A DNA stretch of 64,000 nt from JBDHWG01 sp046328525. Its GTDB lineage: Bacteria > Chloroflexota > Anaerolineae > Epilineales > JAHCIE01. How positions within the stretch are numbered: the first letter of the stretch is position 1; each line of letters starts with the position of its first letter. The translations under genes were made by a program, and so were the position numbers. Positions 1 to 9,227 of the stretch are shown piece by piece. Below the pieces are notes generated by a model, which saw nothing but the letters and a program-made list of their open reading frames with translations, made no database searches and was not told the origin of the DNA. The DNA lies in NCBI GenBank assembly GCA_046328525.1, contig JAXLWK010000005.1, positions 1-64,000 on the forward strand, given 5' to 3'.

Positions 1-387
1 AATTCCCCCTTGTCCCATCCGCCAGCGGAGGTGAAGTGCCACCTCGCGCACGAGGGAAAGGGGGAGAATTGTGGGGGGCTGCGGCCCCCACTGGTAGCTC
101 TACACGATAGCGTGGAGACCCCCCTCTGCTCCCCCCGCTGGCGGGGGGATGGGGGGGTGAATTCGGCTCGTCCACGCTAAACTGTGGAGCTACCCCCCCA
201 CTGCCCCCGCGAACGCAAAGTGCAAAGATAGAGATCTCTGTCTGCCAACTATTTATAACGTGCAAATCGTAACTGAGATATGGGGCTGCGCGTCGTATAG
301 GATAGACCTGGGCGGTGGCCCGCGCCACCGCCCCGTTGTCTGAGGCGAACAAGCGCCGCTGAATGTGATAGCTCAAGGAGTGATCGT
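1..387. other. Intergenic region upstream of the giant Ig-repeat protein
   Basis: No gene is supported here. The first 70 bases hold a C-rich/G-rich inverted repeat (AATTCCCCCTT near base 1, AAAGGGGGAGAATT near 57-70). Bases 93-194 hold a paired hairpin repeat listed separately. A short AGAGATCTCT palindrome lies at 231-240. An AT-richer stretch at 250-310 probably contains the promoter of the following gene, with TATAGGAT near 296-303 as a possible -10 region, but I see no convincing -35 box. The ribosome binding site for the next gene is AAGGAG at 375-380. Confidence 0.5.
93..194. repeat. BIME-like pair of GTAG-footed hairpins
   Basis: The two arms, 93-116 and 171-194, are inverted copies agreeing at about 20 of 24 positions. 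Each arm is itself a small hairpin (CTCTAC or CTCCAC pairing with GTGGAG). The left arm is preceded by GTAG (94-97) and the right is followed by its complement CTAC (190-193). A relative of the right arm, CTAAACTATGGAGCTACCCC, appears near 43806. This is the arrangement of REP elements paired into a BIME. No REP-associated transposase gene lies in the window. Confidence 0.65.
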
Positions 388-3300
388 ATGCCCTACCCTG
401 CGCGCAGAATGCACCGCCGCGCGATCCGCGTCTTCGTGGCGGCGCTGGCCGGCCCAGCGATTCTAGCGCTTGCCTTGCTGGCTCTGCCCGGCTCCGCGGC
501 CGCCCTCAGTGGGCCGTCATCGTCCAGCCTGTCATCCTTCTCGTGGGGCGCGTCCTTCTCGACCTCATCCAGCCCTGTCCTGCCGGACCTCGCCATCATC
601 AAGTCCGTCAATCAGTCCACGGTCGCGCCCGGCGGCGCCCTGACCTACACCATCGCCTATTCCAGCGTGGGCGCGCTGTCGAGCAGCGTGCGCCTGACGG
701 ATACATTGCCGGCAAACACGACGTGGGTCACCGACACGGCGCAGTCCGTCGGCTTGACGCGCGTCTCGACATCACCGCTTGTCTGGAGCGCGCCCGAGGT
801 CCTGACGGACACGGGCGGCGCGTTCTCCGTGGTGGTCGCCGTCTCCCCATTGGCTGACGTGGGGACGGAGCTGCTGAATCGCGTGTCTATTCGGAGCGCG
901 AGTCAGGAGAGTAACTACGGCAACAACCTGGCCGGCGCGACCTCCGTCGTCGTCGGCGCCGACATTCGGCTGTCGCTCAGCGGCCCGGCGGCCACCTCGC
1001 CCGGCTGGCCCATTGTCTACCACCTGGCTTACACCAATAGCGGCAACGTCCTGGCGGCGGGCGTCGTTGTGACCGACAGCCTGCCGGCAGCCGTCACCTT
1101 TGGCAGCGCCAGCGGCGGTGGCGCGTGGGATGGCGGAGCGCGCCAGGTGACGTGGAGCGTGGGGGACGTGCCGCCCAACGGCAAGGGCAGCCTGGCGATT
1201 ACCGGCACTGTGAGCAGCAGCGCCGCTTACGGTCCCCTCGTCAGCGCCGCCCGCGTCTCTGCCCCCGGCGACGTGAACAGCGCGAATGACAACGCGACGT
1301 GGACGACAACCATCGGCCCGCCCGCGCCCGCCAGCATCGCCCTGGCGTCCAGCGGCGCCCTCGTCGCCGGGCGGCCGGTGACGATCACCGCGACAGTGCG
1401 CGATGTCTACAATAATCTTGTGCCGGACGGTGTCTCGGTCGCGTTCAGCGCGCCGTCGCCCGCGACTATCACCTCGCCCGGCGTGACCAGTGGCGGGCAG
1501 GCGTCGGCGGTGCTGCGCACCACGCGCAAGGGGCCGCTGACCGTCTCGGCGACGGCCGGCGCGGCGAACGCGATCCTGCCCCTGACCTTCGGCCCGGCCG
1601 CGCCGGCGCAGCTTGGCCTGGCGGCGTCGGCGTCCGCCGTCGTGGGGCAGAGCGTGAGCGTGACGGCGGTGGTCAGCGACACCTACGGCAACACCGTCGC
1701 CGACGGAACCATCGTCGGGTTCACAGCCACGGGCGCGGGCGTCAACCCGTCGTCGGCGGCGACGACCAACGGCCGCGCGGCGACCATGTTGAGCACGACA
1801 ACGGCCGGCCCGGCGAGCGTGACGGCGCAGGTCGGCGGGCTTCAGAGCAGCCGCAACGTGACGTTCCAGCCGGCGGCCGCGGCACAGATTGACCTGGCCG
1901 CGTCGCGTGGGCAGCTCCAGGTCGGGCCGACGGTGGCGCTGACGGCGACCGTGCGGGATAGCTTTGGCAATCCCGCGAACCCGACGCGCGTTGTGTTCAG
2001 CACGACCCGCGGCCAAGTCACGCCGCTAACCGTCAACACGGCGAGCGGCGTTGCCCGCGCTGTGCTGAGCAATACCGTGGCCGGGGCGGCCACGGTGACG
2101 GCGCGGGCGGACGGAGTCGCGGCGGCGGCCACCACCGGCGTTACCTTCGATCCGGCCGGTGCGGCGAACCTGTCGCTGGCAGCAGCCGGGTCGGCGACTG
2201 TGGGCCAGCCGGTGACGGTCACGGTGACGGTGGCCGACGCCTGGAACAACATGGTGGCCGACGGGACGCCGGTGCAGTTCGGCCTCGCGCCGTCGAGTGT
2301 CGGAACGCTCGACCGCCAAACCGGAGTCACCGTGGGCGGCAAGACGACCGTGATCGTGCGTTCGACGGTCAAGGGGACGGCGACGGTCACGGCGCTGACC
2401 AACAACCACCAGAGCAGCGCGGCGGTCGTCTTCCTGCCGGCCGCGCCAGCGAGCCTTGATCTCACCATGGTCGGCGACCCCGTGGCGGGCGCGGCCTTGC
2501 CCGTCCGCGCCCGCGTCATGGACGCCTACCAGAACGGCGTCGCGGCGGGGGTGCCGGTGCAGTTCAGCGTCATTACCGGCGCGGCGGTCCTCGCGCCGAC
2601 GACGGCGCCGACGGATGCCACAGGGGTGGCGACCACGACTCTGACGGCGACGAGCGCGGACACGGTGATCTACCAGGCGCGGGCGGGGAGCGCGGCGAAG
2701 CAGGGGAGCGTGGCGATCCAGGCGGGGAAAGCGGTCAAGCTGCGGCTGACGGCCAACCCGGCCGGCGTCACGGTGGACGGCGGCACGACGCAGATTACCG
2801 TCGAGGCGGTGGACGCCTTCAACAACCGCGACACGACGCGGTCGGGGGCGGTGGCATTGTCCTTCACCAGCCCGGTGACCGGCACCCTCAACCCTGCCAG
2901 CATCACCCTGAACAAGGGCGTAGCGACCACGACGCTCACCGCGCCGAACATCTACTCGGCTGGCGGCCTCATCGTGCAAGGGGCGCAGCCGGGCCTGACC
3001 AACGGCCAGGTCACGATTCCGCTGCTGCCCGCCGATGTCACCGTGGCCGTCACAGCGCCTGGCGCCTCGGGGCCGGGCGCGTACGCCACGCCCGGCCAGA
3101 CGCTTACGTACAGCGTCGCCTACAGCAACACCGGCCAGGCGGCGGCGCGGAACGTCCAGCTCTACAGCACCTTGCCCGACCGCCTGACGAATGTCCAGGT
3201 GCTGAGTACGCCGCCTGGCGTGTCCACGATCAGCACACCGAGCGGGCCGGGCGGCTCGTGGCACTGGTCCATCGGGACGCTGCCGCCGCAGGCGCGCGGC

Positions 3301-6300
3301 CAGATTGTGATCCAGGCGACGATAGACCCGAACGCGCCGTGGGGGAACTCTGGCTCGATCCAGGGTGACGCCTCGATCACCACGGATACGGCGCAGAAGA
3401 CGGGGGCGGGGAGCGCGCCGGACACGACCGGGCTGTACATCCTCGTGCTGTCGTCGGACGTGCGCCTCATCGTCGCCCCCCTCAGCAGCGACCAGGAAAG
3501 CACGCTCAAGCCGGGCAGCGAGATTCCCTACGCGATCTACCTGAGCAACGCATCGCCGGCGGCGGTGAGCCAGGCGCGCATCACCGTGACGTTGCCGCTG
3601 AGCACGACGTTCACGTACTTCGAGGCGCGCAAGACGGACCTGTCCGCGCCCGGCGGCGAGATCCGCCTCATCAACCCGACCACCGGCCAGACGGCGACGT
3701 CGTGCAGCCGCGTGTGCGTCTGGACGTATGACGGCAGCGCCACGAACTCGCCCATCTCCAGCAACACGAATAGCTACATCCTGCTCAAGGTGAAGATTGA
3801 CAACAACGCGCCGCCGGGGCGGGACAGTCTCCTGCTTGTCGGCCAGATCACGTCGCCGGTGTTTGATCGGGACCTGAGCAACAACACCCTCGTGGTGGCG
3901 CGCAACATCTACGGCCCGAATCTCGTCGCGCGCGGCTCAGCGCCCGGCGCCGCCATCGGCGACACGACGATGCGGATTGACGCCATCGCCTACAACCTGG
4001 GCATGGCCTACGGCACAGAGTCCGGGGTCATCCACGGCGGTCAGCTGGTCATCACGCTGCCGCCCAGCGTGCAGTTCGTCGGCTCGACGCCGCCCGTCAC
4101 GCAGACGGGCCAGGTGCTCACGTATGCCTTCTCCGACGACCTGACGCCGAACGACGGCAACAACAGCAAGGGCGTCTCGATAGACGTGCGCGTACCGTCC
4201 GGCCTGAGCATTGGGGCGGTTCTGACGACGACGATCCAGGCCACGACGACCACCCCGGAGCCGTATCGCGGCGACAACACGATGTCCCTGGTGACGCGCG
4301 TCATCCCGGACAAGCCGAACCAGGTGCAGCTCCAGCCGGGCGGAACGCTCACGCTCCAGGTGGACGGCCCACCGGGCGTGCTGACGGCCCGCGCCCTGGA
4401 CCCCAATAACAACCTTGTGCCTGGCTGGCCGGTCAACTTTATCGTCACGCCGGGCGGCTCGCCGCCGCTCATCACCGTGCAGCCGTCGTCGGCGCAGACC
4501 GGGGCATCCGGCACGGTCACGACCACGGTGTCGCCGGGGACGCGCGTCGGGGACGGCAGCGTGACGGCAACCATCGTCGGCAAGAATGGCACAACCCAGG
4601 CGGTCACATCGGTGCGGGTGCTGCCGGGGGGGCCGTATACGGTCACGGCCAGCCTCGCCACCGCCGACCCACTCGTCGTCGGCAGCGGGCGCGACATGTC
4701 GGTCTCCGTCACCGACCGCTACGGCAACCCTGTCAGCGATGGAACCGTCGTCACCCTGACGACGACCCTCGGCGCATTCCAGGACGGGCAGGGCGGCAGC
4801 GGCTCGCCCCTGCGCACAACGACGACGGGCGGGGTGATTCACGCCCGCTACAACGCCGGCACCCTGGCCGGTATCGCCCGCATCGGGGCGTGCGCCCAAT
4901 CCGGGCGATGCACGGCCTTCCCGGCGACGGTTCTCTCCGGCGCGCCCTTCGGAATCACGACCAATCTGAGCCGGGTCGAGGCCCAGGCCGGCGACGAGCC
5001 GCTCCAGGTGACGGTGGACGTGGTGGACCAGTTCGGCAACCGCGTCGGGAACGGCGAGATGGTGACGCTGAGCGTTGACAATTGCCCCACGGCCCTGTTG
5101 CAGCCGACAACCGCGCCGACCGTGGACGGGCGCGTGTCGGCGAGCCTGGGGGTGGGAACCATGCCATGCCAGGGCGTTGTCCACGCCGACGCCGGCGGCC
5201 ACCAGGCCGCGCCGATACCCTTCCGCGTCACGCCGGCCGACCCGCAGACCCTGACGGTGACGGCGCCGCCCTCGCTCATGGCGAGCGGTGTGCAGACGGG
5301 TACCGTCTGGATCAGCCTGCGCGACCGCTTCCTGAACGGCATCGACTCTGTCGTCAGCCTGCAACTGGCGCCGGAGCTGGGCAGCCTGGCCCAGACGGAG
5401 GTGCAAACCGTGAACGGGACGGGGCGGACGACGCTCACCTCGCCCCGCGCCCTCGGCTCGGCGGTTCTCTCGGCCCAGGTCGGCAGCCTGACCGCCTCGA
5501 CCACCGTGCAGTACGTCGCCGGGCCGCCCACCTATCTGAGCATGCTCCCGAACCGGCCCACGCTGGCGGCGGATGGCGTGTCTACCCTGCCCTTGACGGT
5601 CAATGTCGTGGACGCCTACGGCAACCCGGCCGGCGGGTTTGTGACCCTCGCCAGCAACATGGGGACGAGTGTCACCCCGCCGAGTGGCGCGCTCCAGAAT
5701 GGCCTTTTCCAGAGCGCGCTGGCCGCCGGCACCGTGGCCGGCACGGCGAACCTGACGGCCACCATCGCCAGCGCGATTGGTGGGCCGGCCGCCATCACGG
5801 AGACGTTCCCGGTACGCCTGAAGGCCGGCCCACCGGCCATCATGCTGCCCACCCTGGACCGCTACCCCGCGCGTCTCGTCGCCGACGGGAGCGATCACCT
5901 GACGCTGTCGCTGCGCATCCTGGACCGCTTCAGCAACCCCGTGGACGACGGCACGCCGGTTAGCTTCAGGCTCCAGCCGGGCTACGGCGCGCTATCGAAG
6001 GCCCAGGCGGCGACGGCTGCCGGCGACGTCAGCGTCACCGTGACGGCGGGCACGACGCCCGGCGTGAGCGCGACGCTGACCGCGGACGCGGGCACGACGC
6101 AGATTAGCCGCGCCATAGACTTCGTGGTCGGTCCGCCGGGCAGCATCCACCTTAGCCTGTCATCGGCGCGCGTTCCCGCGCCGGAGGCCGGGATCACGGC
6201 GACGGTGGCCGTGACGGCGACGGTCACGGACCGCCTGGGGCGGCCGGTGGCGGCGGGAACGCCGGTCACGTTCGGCGCGTCGCGCGGGACGTTCCTCAGC

Positions 6301-6486
6301 GGCGGCGCGACCCTTCAGACGCAGACGAACGCCGCCGGCCGGGCCTATGCGACGTATGTCGTCCCCTCGCAGGAGGGAGAGGTGTCGGTCACGGTGACGG
6401 CGGGAACGGCCACGGCGCGCGCGACGCTGGGCATCGGGGTGCAGCCGTACCGCAGCTACCTACCGCTCCTCTTCGCCGGCAGGTAG
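388..6486 (+). CDS. Giant secreted surface protein with DUF11 and invasin-like Ig modules
   Basis: A 2032-residue exported protein. Residues 1-40 form a signal peptide: Arg-rich start, hydrophobic core, AAA-type cleavage region. Two DUF11-type modules follow (about 65-310; PDLAIIKSVNQSTVAPGG opens the first). Six bacterial Ig-like (Big_1/invasin) modules cover about 313-880, each with the D-x-Y/F-x-N-x-V-x-D-G signature. Further DUF11-like modules lie at about 883-1310, and seven more Ig modules at about 1312-2015. The protein ends with SYLPLLFAGR, a tail type seen in other secreted proteins of this window. No catalytic domain was recognised. By family it is likely a surface or adhesion stalk. 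It is preceded by AAGGAG at 375-380 and appears monocistronic. Confidence 0.9.
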   Translation: MPYPARRMHRRAIRVFVAALAGPAILALALLALPGSAAALSGPSSSSLSSFSWGASFSTSSSPVLPDLAIIKSVNQSTVAPGGALTYTIAYSSVGALSSSVRLTDTLPANTTWVTDTAQSVGLTRVSTSPLVWSAPEVLTDTGGAFSVVVAVSPLADVGTELLNRVSIRSASQESNYGNNLAGATSVVVGADIRLSLSGPAATSPGWPIVYHLAYTNSGNVLAAGVVVTDSLPAAVTFGSASGGGAWDGGARQVTWSVGDVPPNGKGSLAITGTVSSSAAYGPLVSAARVSAPGDVNSANDNATWTTTIGPPAPASIALASSGALVAGRPVTITATVRDVYNNLVPDGVSVAFSAPSPATITSPGVTSGGQASAVLRTTRKGPLTVSATAGAANAILPLTFGPAAPAQLGLAASASAVVGQSVSVTAVVSDTYGNTVADGTIVGFTATGAGVNPSSAATTNGRAATMLSTTTAGPASVTAQVGGLQSSRNVTFQPAAAAQIDLAASRGQLQVGPTVALTATVRDSFGNPANPTRVVFSTTRGQVTPLTVNTASGVARAVLSNTVAGAATVTARADGVAAAATTGVTFDPAGAANLSLAAAGSATVGQPVTVTVTVADAWNNMVADGTPVQFGLAPSSVGTLDRQTGVTVGGKTTVIVRSTVKGTATVTALTNNHQSSAAVVFLPAAPASLDLTMVGDPVAGAALPVRARVMDAYQNGVAAGVPVQFSVITGAAVLAPTTAPTDATGVATTTLTATSADTVIYQARAGSAAKQGSVAIQAGKAVKLRLTANPAGVTVDGGTTQITVEAVDAFNNRDTTRSGAVALSFTSPVTGTLNPASITLNKGVATTTLTAPNIYSAGGLIVQGAQPGLTNGQVTIPLLPADVTVAVTAPGASGPGAYATPGQTLTYSVAYSNTGQAAARNVQLYSTLPDRLTNVQVLSTPPGVSTISTPSGPGGSWHWSIGTLPPQARGQIVIQATIDPNAPWGNSGSIQGDASITTDTAQKTGAGSAPDTTGLYILVLSSDVRLIVAPLSSDQESTLKPGSEIPYAIYLSNASPAAVSQARITVTLPLSTTFTYFEARKTDLSAPGGEIRLINPTTGQTATSCSRVCVWTYDGSATNSPISSNTNSYILLKVKIDNNAPPGRDSLLLVGQITSPVFDRDLSNNTLVVARNIYGPNLVARGSAPGAAIGDTTMRIDAIAYNLGMAYGTESGVIHGGQLVITLPPSVQFVGSTPPVTQTGQVLTYAFSDDLTPNDGNNSKGVSIDVRVPSGLSIGAVLTTTIQATTTTPEPYRGDNTMSLVTRVIPDKPNQVQLQPGGTLTLQVDGPPGVLTARALDPNNNLVPGWPVNFIVTPGGSPPLITVQPSSAQTGASGTVTTTVSPGTRVGDGSVTATIVGKNGTTQAVTSVRVLPGGPYTVTASLATADPLVVGSGRDMSVSVTDRYGNPVSDGTVVTLTTTLGAFQDGQGGSGSPLRTTTTGGVIHARYNAGTLAGIARIGACAQSGRCTAFPATVLSGAPFGITTNLSRVEAQAGDEPLQVTVDVVDQFGNRVGNGEMVTLSVDNCPTALLQPTTAPTVDGRVSASLGVGTMPCQGVVHADAGGHQAAPIPFRVTPADPQTLTVTAPPSLMASGVQTGTVWISLRDRFLNGIDSVVSLQLAPELGSLAQTEVQTVNGTGRTTLTSPRALGSAVLSAQVGSLTASTTVQYVAGPPTYLSMLPNRPTLAADGVSTLPLTVNVVDAYGNPAGGFVTLASNMGTSVTPPSGALQNGLFQSALAAGTVAGTANLTATIASAIGGPAAITETFPVRLKAGPPAIMLPTLDRYPARLVADGSDHLTLSLRILDRFSNPVDDGTPVSFRLQPGYGALSKAQAATAAGDVSVTVTAGTTPGVSATLTADAGTTQISRAIDFVVGPPGSIHLSLSSARVPAPEAGITATVAVTATVTDRLGRPVAAGTPVTFGASRGTFLSGGATLQTQTNAAGRAYATYVVPSQEGEVSVTVTAGTATARATLGIGVQPYRSYLPLLFAGR

Positions 6487-6489
6487 GGT

Positions 6490-6534
6490 CAACCCCCTCA
6501 CCCCTGCCCCCCTCCCACAAGGGGAGAGGGAGGC
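6490..6534. repeat. CCCTCACCC/GGGAGAGGG palindromic repeat
   Basis: A C-rich arm (CCCCTCACCC, then CCCTCCC) and a G-rich arm (GGGGAGAGGGAGG) form an imperfect hairpin just after the stop codon of the giant Ig protein. Related copies lie at 50927-51027, 55679-55720 and 59421-59497. It may act as a terminator here, but it has no T-run. Confidence 0.55.
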
Positions 6535-6554
6535 AGAGGTGTTCACCCGAAGGT

Positions 6555-6583
6555 TTGACGCAATGTGCAGACGCGGGTATCAT
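6555..6583 (+). promoter_or_regulatory. Sigma70-like promoter for the 6613 membrane protein gene
   Basis: TTGACG (6555-6560) and TATCAT (6578-6583) are separated by 17 bases. The predicted start near 6590 gives a leader of about 23 bases containing GAGGAAT at 6604-6610. Confidence 0.65.
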
Positions 6584-6612
6584 GGTCAACATCTTTTTTT
6601 GGCGAGGAATAG

Positions 6613-6990
6613 GTGCTTATCGCATTGCTTGTGCAAATCCACTCTCGCTTGCCCTACATCCTCATGGGTTACATGGCCGTGATGGCGGTGTGGGGGCTGT
6701 GGCTGTATTTTGGACGGCGGCCGTTCAGCCCCGGCTATTTCTTCAGCCTGGGGCTGGGGCTGATCCTGATTGCGGCGCAGGTGATCATCGGCGTATTTCT
6801 GCTCGTCACCGGCCTGCGCGCGGTGCAGCTCATCCACTATCTGTATGGCGCGCTCGCCCTCCTGTCGCTCCCCATCGCCTACCTGTACCTGCGATCGACC
6901 GGGTGGCAGCGGGCCATGCTCATCGTCGGGCTGACGTGCGCCATCATCATCGCCTTCGTGTGGCGCGGGATGGCGACGGCGCTCCAATAG
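6613..6990 (+). CDS. Small four-helix membrane protein, function unknown
   Basis: A 125-residue protein beginning at GTG with GAGGAAT a few bases upstream. Four hydrophobic segments are visible at about 8-30, 42-65, 70-90 and 100-118, separated by short Arg-containing loops. No family could be named. It lies 16 bases before an alpha/beta hydrolase gene on the same strand and shares the promoter at 6555-6583, so the two are probably co-transcribed. Membrane location is read from sequence; the role is unknown. Confidence 0.75.
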   Translation: MLIALLVQIHSRLPYILMGYMAVMAVWGLWLYFGRRPFSPGYFFSLGLGLILIAAQVIIGVFLLVTGLRAVQLIHYLYGALALLSLPIAYLYLRSTGWQRAMLIVGLTCAIIIAFVWRGMATALQ

Positions 6991-7006
6991 CGGGGAGGGG
7001 CGAGGG

Positions 7007-7828
7007 ATGATGCGCACGGCCCAGGTCAACGGAATTCAGATGGCGTGGGATGACGTCGGGCCACCCGACGCGCCGGCCGTCCTGCTCATTCACGGTTTCC
7101 CGCTAGGCCGCTGGATGTGGGAGGCGCAGCACGACGCCGTGACCGCGGCGGGCTACCGGCTCATCGTGCCCGACCTGCGCGGCTTTGGCGACACCGCCGC
7201 CACACCGCCGCCGTATAGCATGGACGGGTACGCCGACGACCTGGCGGCGCTACTCGACCACCTCGGCGTCCGCCGCGTCGTCCTCGGCGGCCTGAGCATG
7301 GGCGGCTACGTCCTCTTCGCGTTCTGGCGTCGCCACGCCGACCGCGTCGCGGCGCTGCTCCTGGCCGACACGCGGCCCACGCCCGACGCGCCGGAGGCGC
7401 AGCAGAATCGCCACCGCGCCATCGAGGAGGTGCAGAGGGCGGGGGTGAGCAGCTTCACGGACGGCTTCACCGTCGGGCTGCTCGGCGCGGCGGCGAAGGC
7501 CGACAATCCGGCCTTGCTAGGCACGCTACAGGAGCGGGCAGCGGCCAACTCGGCGGAGGGGGTAATGGGCGCGCTGGCGGCGCTCGCCGCGCGGCCCGAC
7601 TCGACGCCGACGCTGGCGACAATCACCGCGCCGACGCTGATCGTGGTCGGCGCGGAGGACGCGGTGACGCCGCCGGCGGTCCACCAGGAGATGGGCAGGG
7701 CCATCGCCGGCAGCCGCGTCGTCACGCTGCCGGGCGCGGGCCACCTCAGCCCGATGGAAGCGCCGGCCCTGTTCAACGCGGCATTTGGCGAGTTCCTTGC
7801 CGGCGCTCGTATCGAAATGGCCCGTTGA
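7007..7828 (+). CDS. Alpha/beta-fold hydrolase
   Basis: A 273-residue cytoplasmic hydrolase. The oxyanion-hole motif HGFPLG lies near residues 29-34, the nucleophile elbow GLSMGG places the catalytic Ser at 97, and the acid and base are Asp218 (GAEDAVTPP) and His246 (GAGHLSP). This is the classic Ser-Asp-His triad of the family containing esterases, lactonases, epoxide hydrolases and haloperoxidases. The substrate cannot be told from sequence. The start has strong GGGGAGGGGCGAGGG purine upstream. It probably forms an operon with the preceding small membrane protein. Confidence 0.88.
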   Translation: MMRTAQVNGIQMAWDDVGPPDAPAVLLIHGFPLGRWMWEAQHDAVTAAGYRLIVPDLRGFGDTAATPPPYSMDGYADDLAALLDHLGVRRVVLGGLSMGGYVLFAFWRRHADRVAALLLADTRPTPDAPEAQQNRHRAIEEVQRAGVSSFTDGFTVGLLGAAAKADNPALLGTLQERAAANSAEGVMGALAALAARPDSTPTLATITAPTLIVVGAEDAVTPPAVHQEMGRAIAGSRVVTLPGAGHLSPMEAPALFNAAFGEFLAGARIEMAR

Positions 7829-7869
7829 GCGTCTTCTTCTATGACCGTTATGAGCCGTTCGGAACGGTC

Positions 7870-9051
7870 TCAGGACGCCGTGCCCAGGGCGCGCAGCGTG
7901 GGGGCTTCCTCGGCGATGAGCTGGAGGAGACGGGCCAGCATGGCGACACGGGGGACAATGCTTTCGACCTCGAGGTATTCGGCCGGGCTATGATCCTGGC
8001 CGCCGACCGGACCGAGGCCGTCCAGTGTGGGCACACCCTGGGCGGCGCAATAGTTTGCGTCGGAAACTCCCCCCGACAGATTCTCGCCGACCTGGAACCC
8101 CATCTCGGCCGCCGCGGCCTGGGCAATCTCGGCCAGGCGCGCGCTGGCTGCCAGCCGCGGCATGGGCGGGTTGTCGCTGCCGCCGGCTACGTGGATCGTC
8201 ACATCCGGCACGGCCGGCGCGGCGGCCAGCTCGCGCAGGCGGGCGTCCACGTAGGCCAGGTCATCGCTCGTCAGGGCGCGCACGTCCACCTGGGCCTGGG
8301 CCTCGGCAGGGACGACGTTGCCTTTCGTGCCGCCGCTGACGACGCCGACGTTGACGGTGACGCCGGGCCGCGCGCCGTTGAGGGCGTGGAGGGCGACGGT
8401 CAGGTGGGCCAGCGCCAGGACGGCGCTCGCGCCTTTCTCCGGCTCGACGCCGGCGTGGGCCGCGCGGCCGGTCACGGTGACGGTGTAGAAGGCGCTGCCT
8501 TTGCGAGCGGTCACGATGTCACCGTTGGGCCGGCCGGATTCGAGAACGAGGGCGGCGTCGCAGCCGGCGACGAAGGCGGGGTAGACGGCGCGGGAGGCGG
8601 GCGAGCCGACCTCTTCGTCCGAGTTGCAGAAGTAGCGGATCTCGGCGAAGTCGTTCCAACCGGCTGCCTGGAGGAGACGTAGGGCATAGACGCCGGCGAG
8701 CAGACCGTCCTTCATGTCGCACACGCCGGGGCCGAGCAGGCGGCTGCCTTCGCGCCGCATCGGCCGCGCCGCCGCCGTCCCGACCGGGTAGACGGTGTCC
8801 AGGTGGCCGATCATGAAGATGCGGGCATCGCCGGAACCGCGCACCACGCCGAGCAGGCAGTCGCCGTACTGGGCCTGGGGAAACGTCTGAATCTCGGCGC
8901 CGATGTTGGTGAAGTGGCGGCGCATCATGTCGCCGACGGCGTCAACGCCGGACTTTGTCTCGGTGCCGCAGTCAATGTTAACCATCTCCTTGAGGTCGCT
9001 GAGATAGCCGTCCTCAAGCTCGCGCATCTGGCTTAAGAAGTCGAGAGGCAT
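7870..9051 (-). CDS. M20-family zinc metallopeptidase (carboxypeptidase G2-like)
   Basis: A 393-residue enzyme resembling glutamate carboxypeptidase/succinyl-diaminopimelate desuccinylase relatives, which remove terminal residues or acyl groups from small substrates. Visible metal ligands are His83 in GHLDTV, the bridging Asp112 in GPGVCDMKDG and the Glu pair in NSDEEVGS. The dimerisation (lid) domain follows in the middle third. An upstream ATG at 9063 and a longer frame to 9207 exist. I chose 9051 because GGAG sits six bases ahead of it and because a strong promoter at 9083-9111 puts the transcript start near 9076, excluding the longest form. It is transcribed divergently from the scaffold-like gene at 9228. 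Confidence 0.88.
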   Translation of the reverse strand: MPLDFLSQMRELEDGYLSDLKEMVNIDCGTETKSGVDAVGDMMRRHFTNIGAEIQTFPQAQYGDCLLGVVRGSGDARIFMIGHLDTVYPVGTAAARPMRREGSRLLGPGVCDMKDGLLAGVYALRLLQAAGWNDFAEIRYFCNSDEEVGSPASRAVYPAFVAGCDAALVLESGRPNGDIVTARKGSAFYTVTVTGRAAHAGVEPEKGASAVLALAHLTVALHALNGARPGVTVNVGVVSGGTKGNVVPAEAQAQVDVRALTSDDLAYVDARLRELAAAPAVPDVTIHVAGGSDNPPMPRLAASARLAEIAQAAAAEMGFQVGENLSGGVSDANYCAAQGVPTLDGLGPVGGQDHSPAEYLEVESIVPRVAMLARLLQLIAEEAPTLRALGTAS

Positions 9052-9082
9052 TGTTAGCTCCATGAGGGTTCGAGGTGGACGG

Positions 9083-9111
9083 ATTGTATGCTGCGAAGGA
9101 AACAGGGTCAA
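9083..9111 (-). promoter_or_regulatory. Sigma70-like promoter of the M20 peptidase gene
   Basis: Read on the minus strand: TTGACC (9111-9106), 17-base spacer, TACAAT (9088-9083). The predicted start near 9076 leaves a leader of about 25 bases before the ATG at 9051. Confidence 0.75.
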
Positions 9112-9227
9112 CTTCGCACGGGGGATTGGGAGACGGCGGTTAGCGCGGAGAAAGCCAACGCTCAGCCCATTGGGGCCGGGCGTGTTCGACTGGGTGAAGA
9201 GGGGCATCCGGTGAGGAGCTTACGTTA

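Noticed and set aside
3937..5898. Long minus-strand open frame of about 650 codons across the Ig protein
   Set aside because: High GC leaves few stop codons in antisense. Its Arg/Gly/His-rich composition is typical of shadow frames, while the plus strand has a signal peptide and clear modules.
9052..9207. N-terminal extension of the M20 peptidase
   Set aside because: A strong promoter lies inside the extension, and GGAG fits the ATG at 9051.
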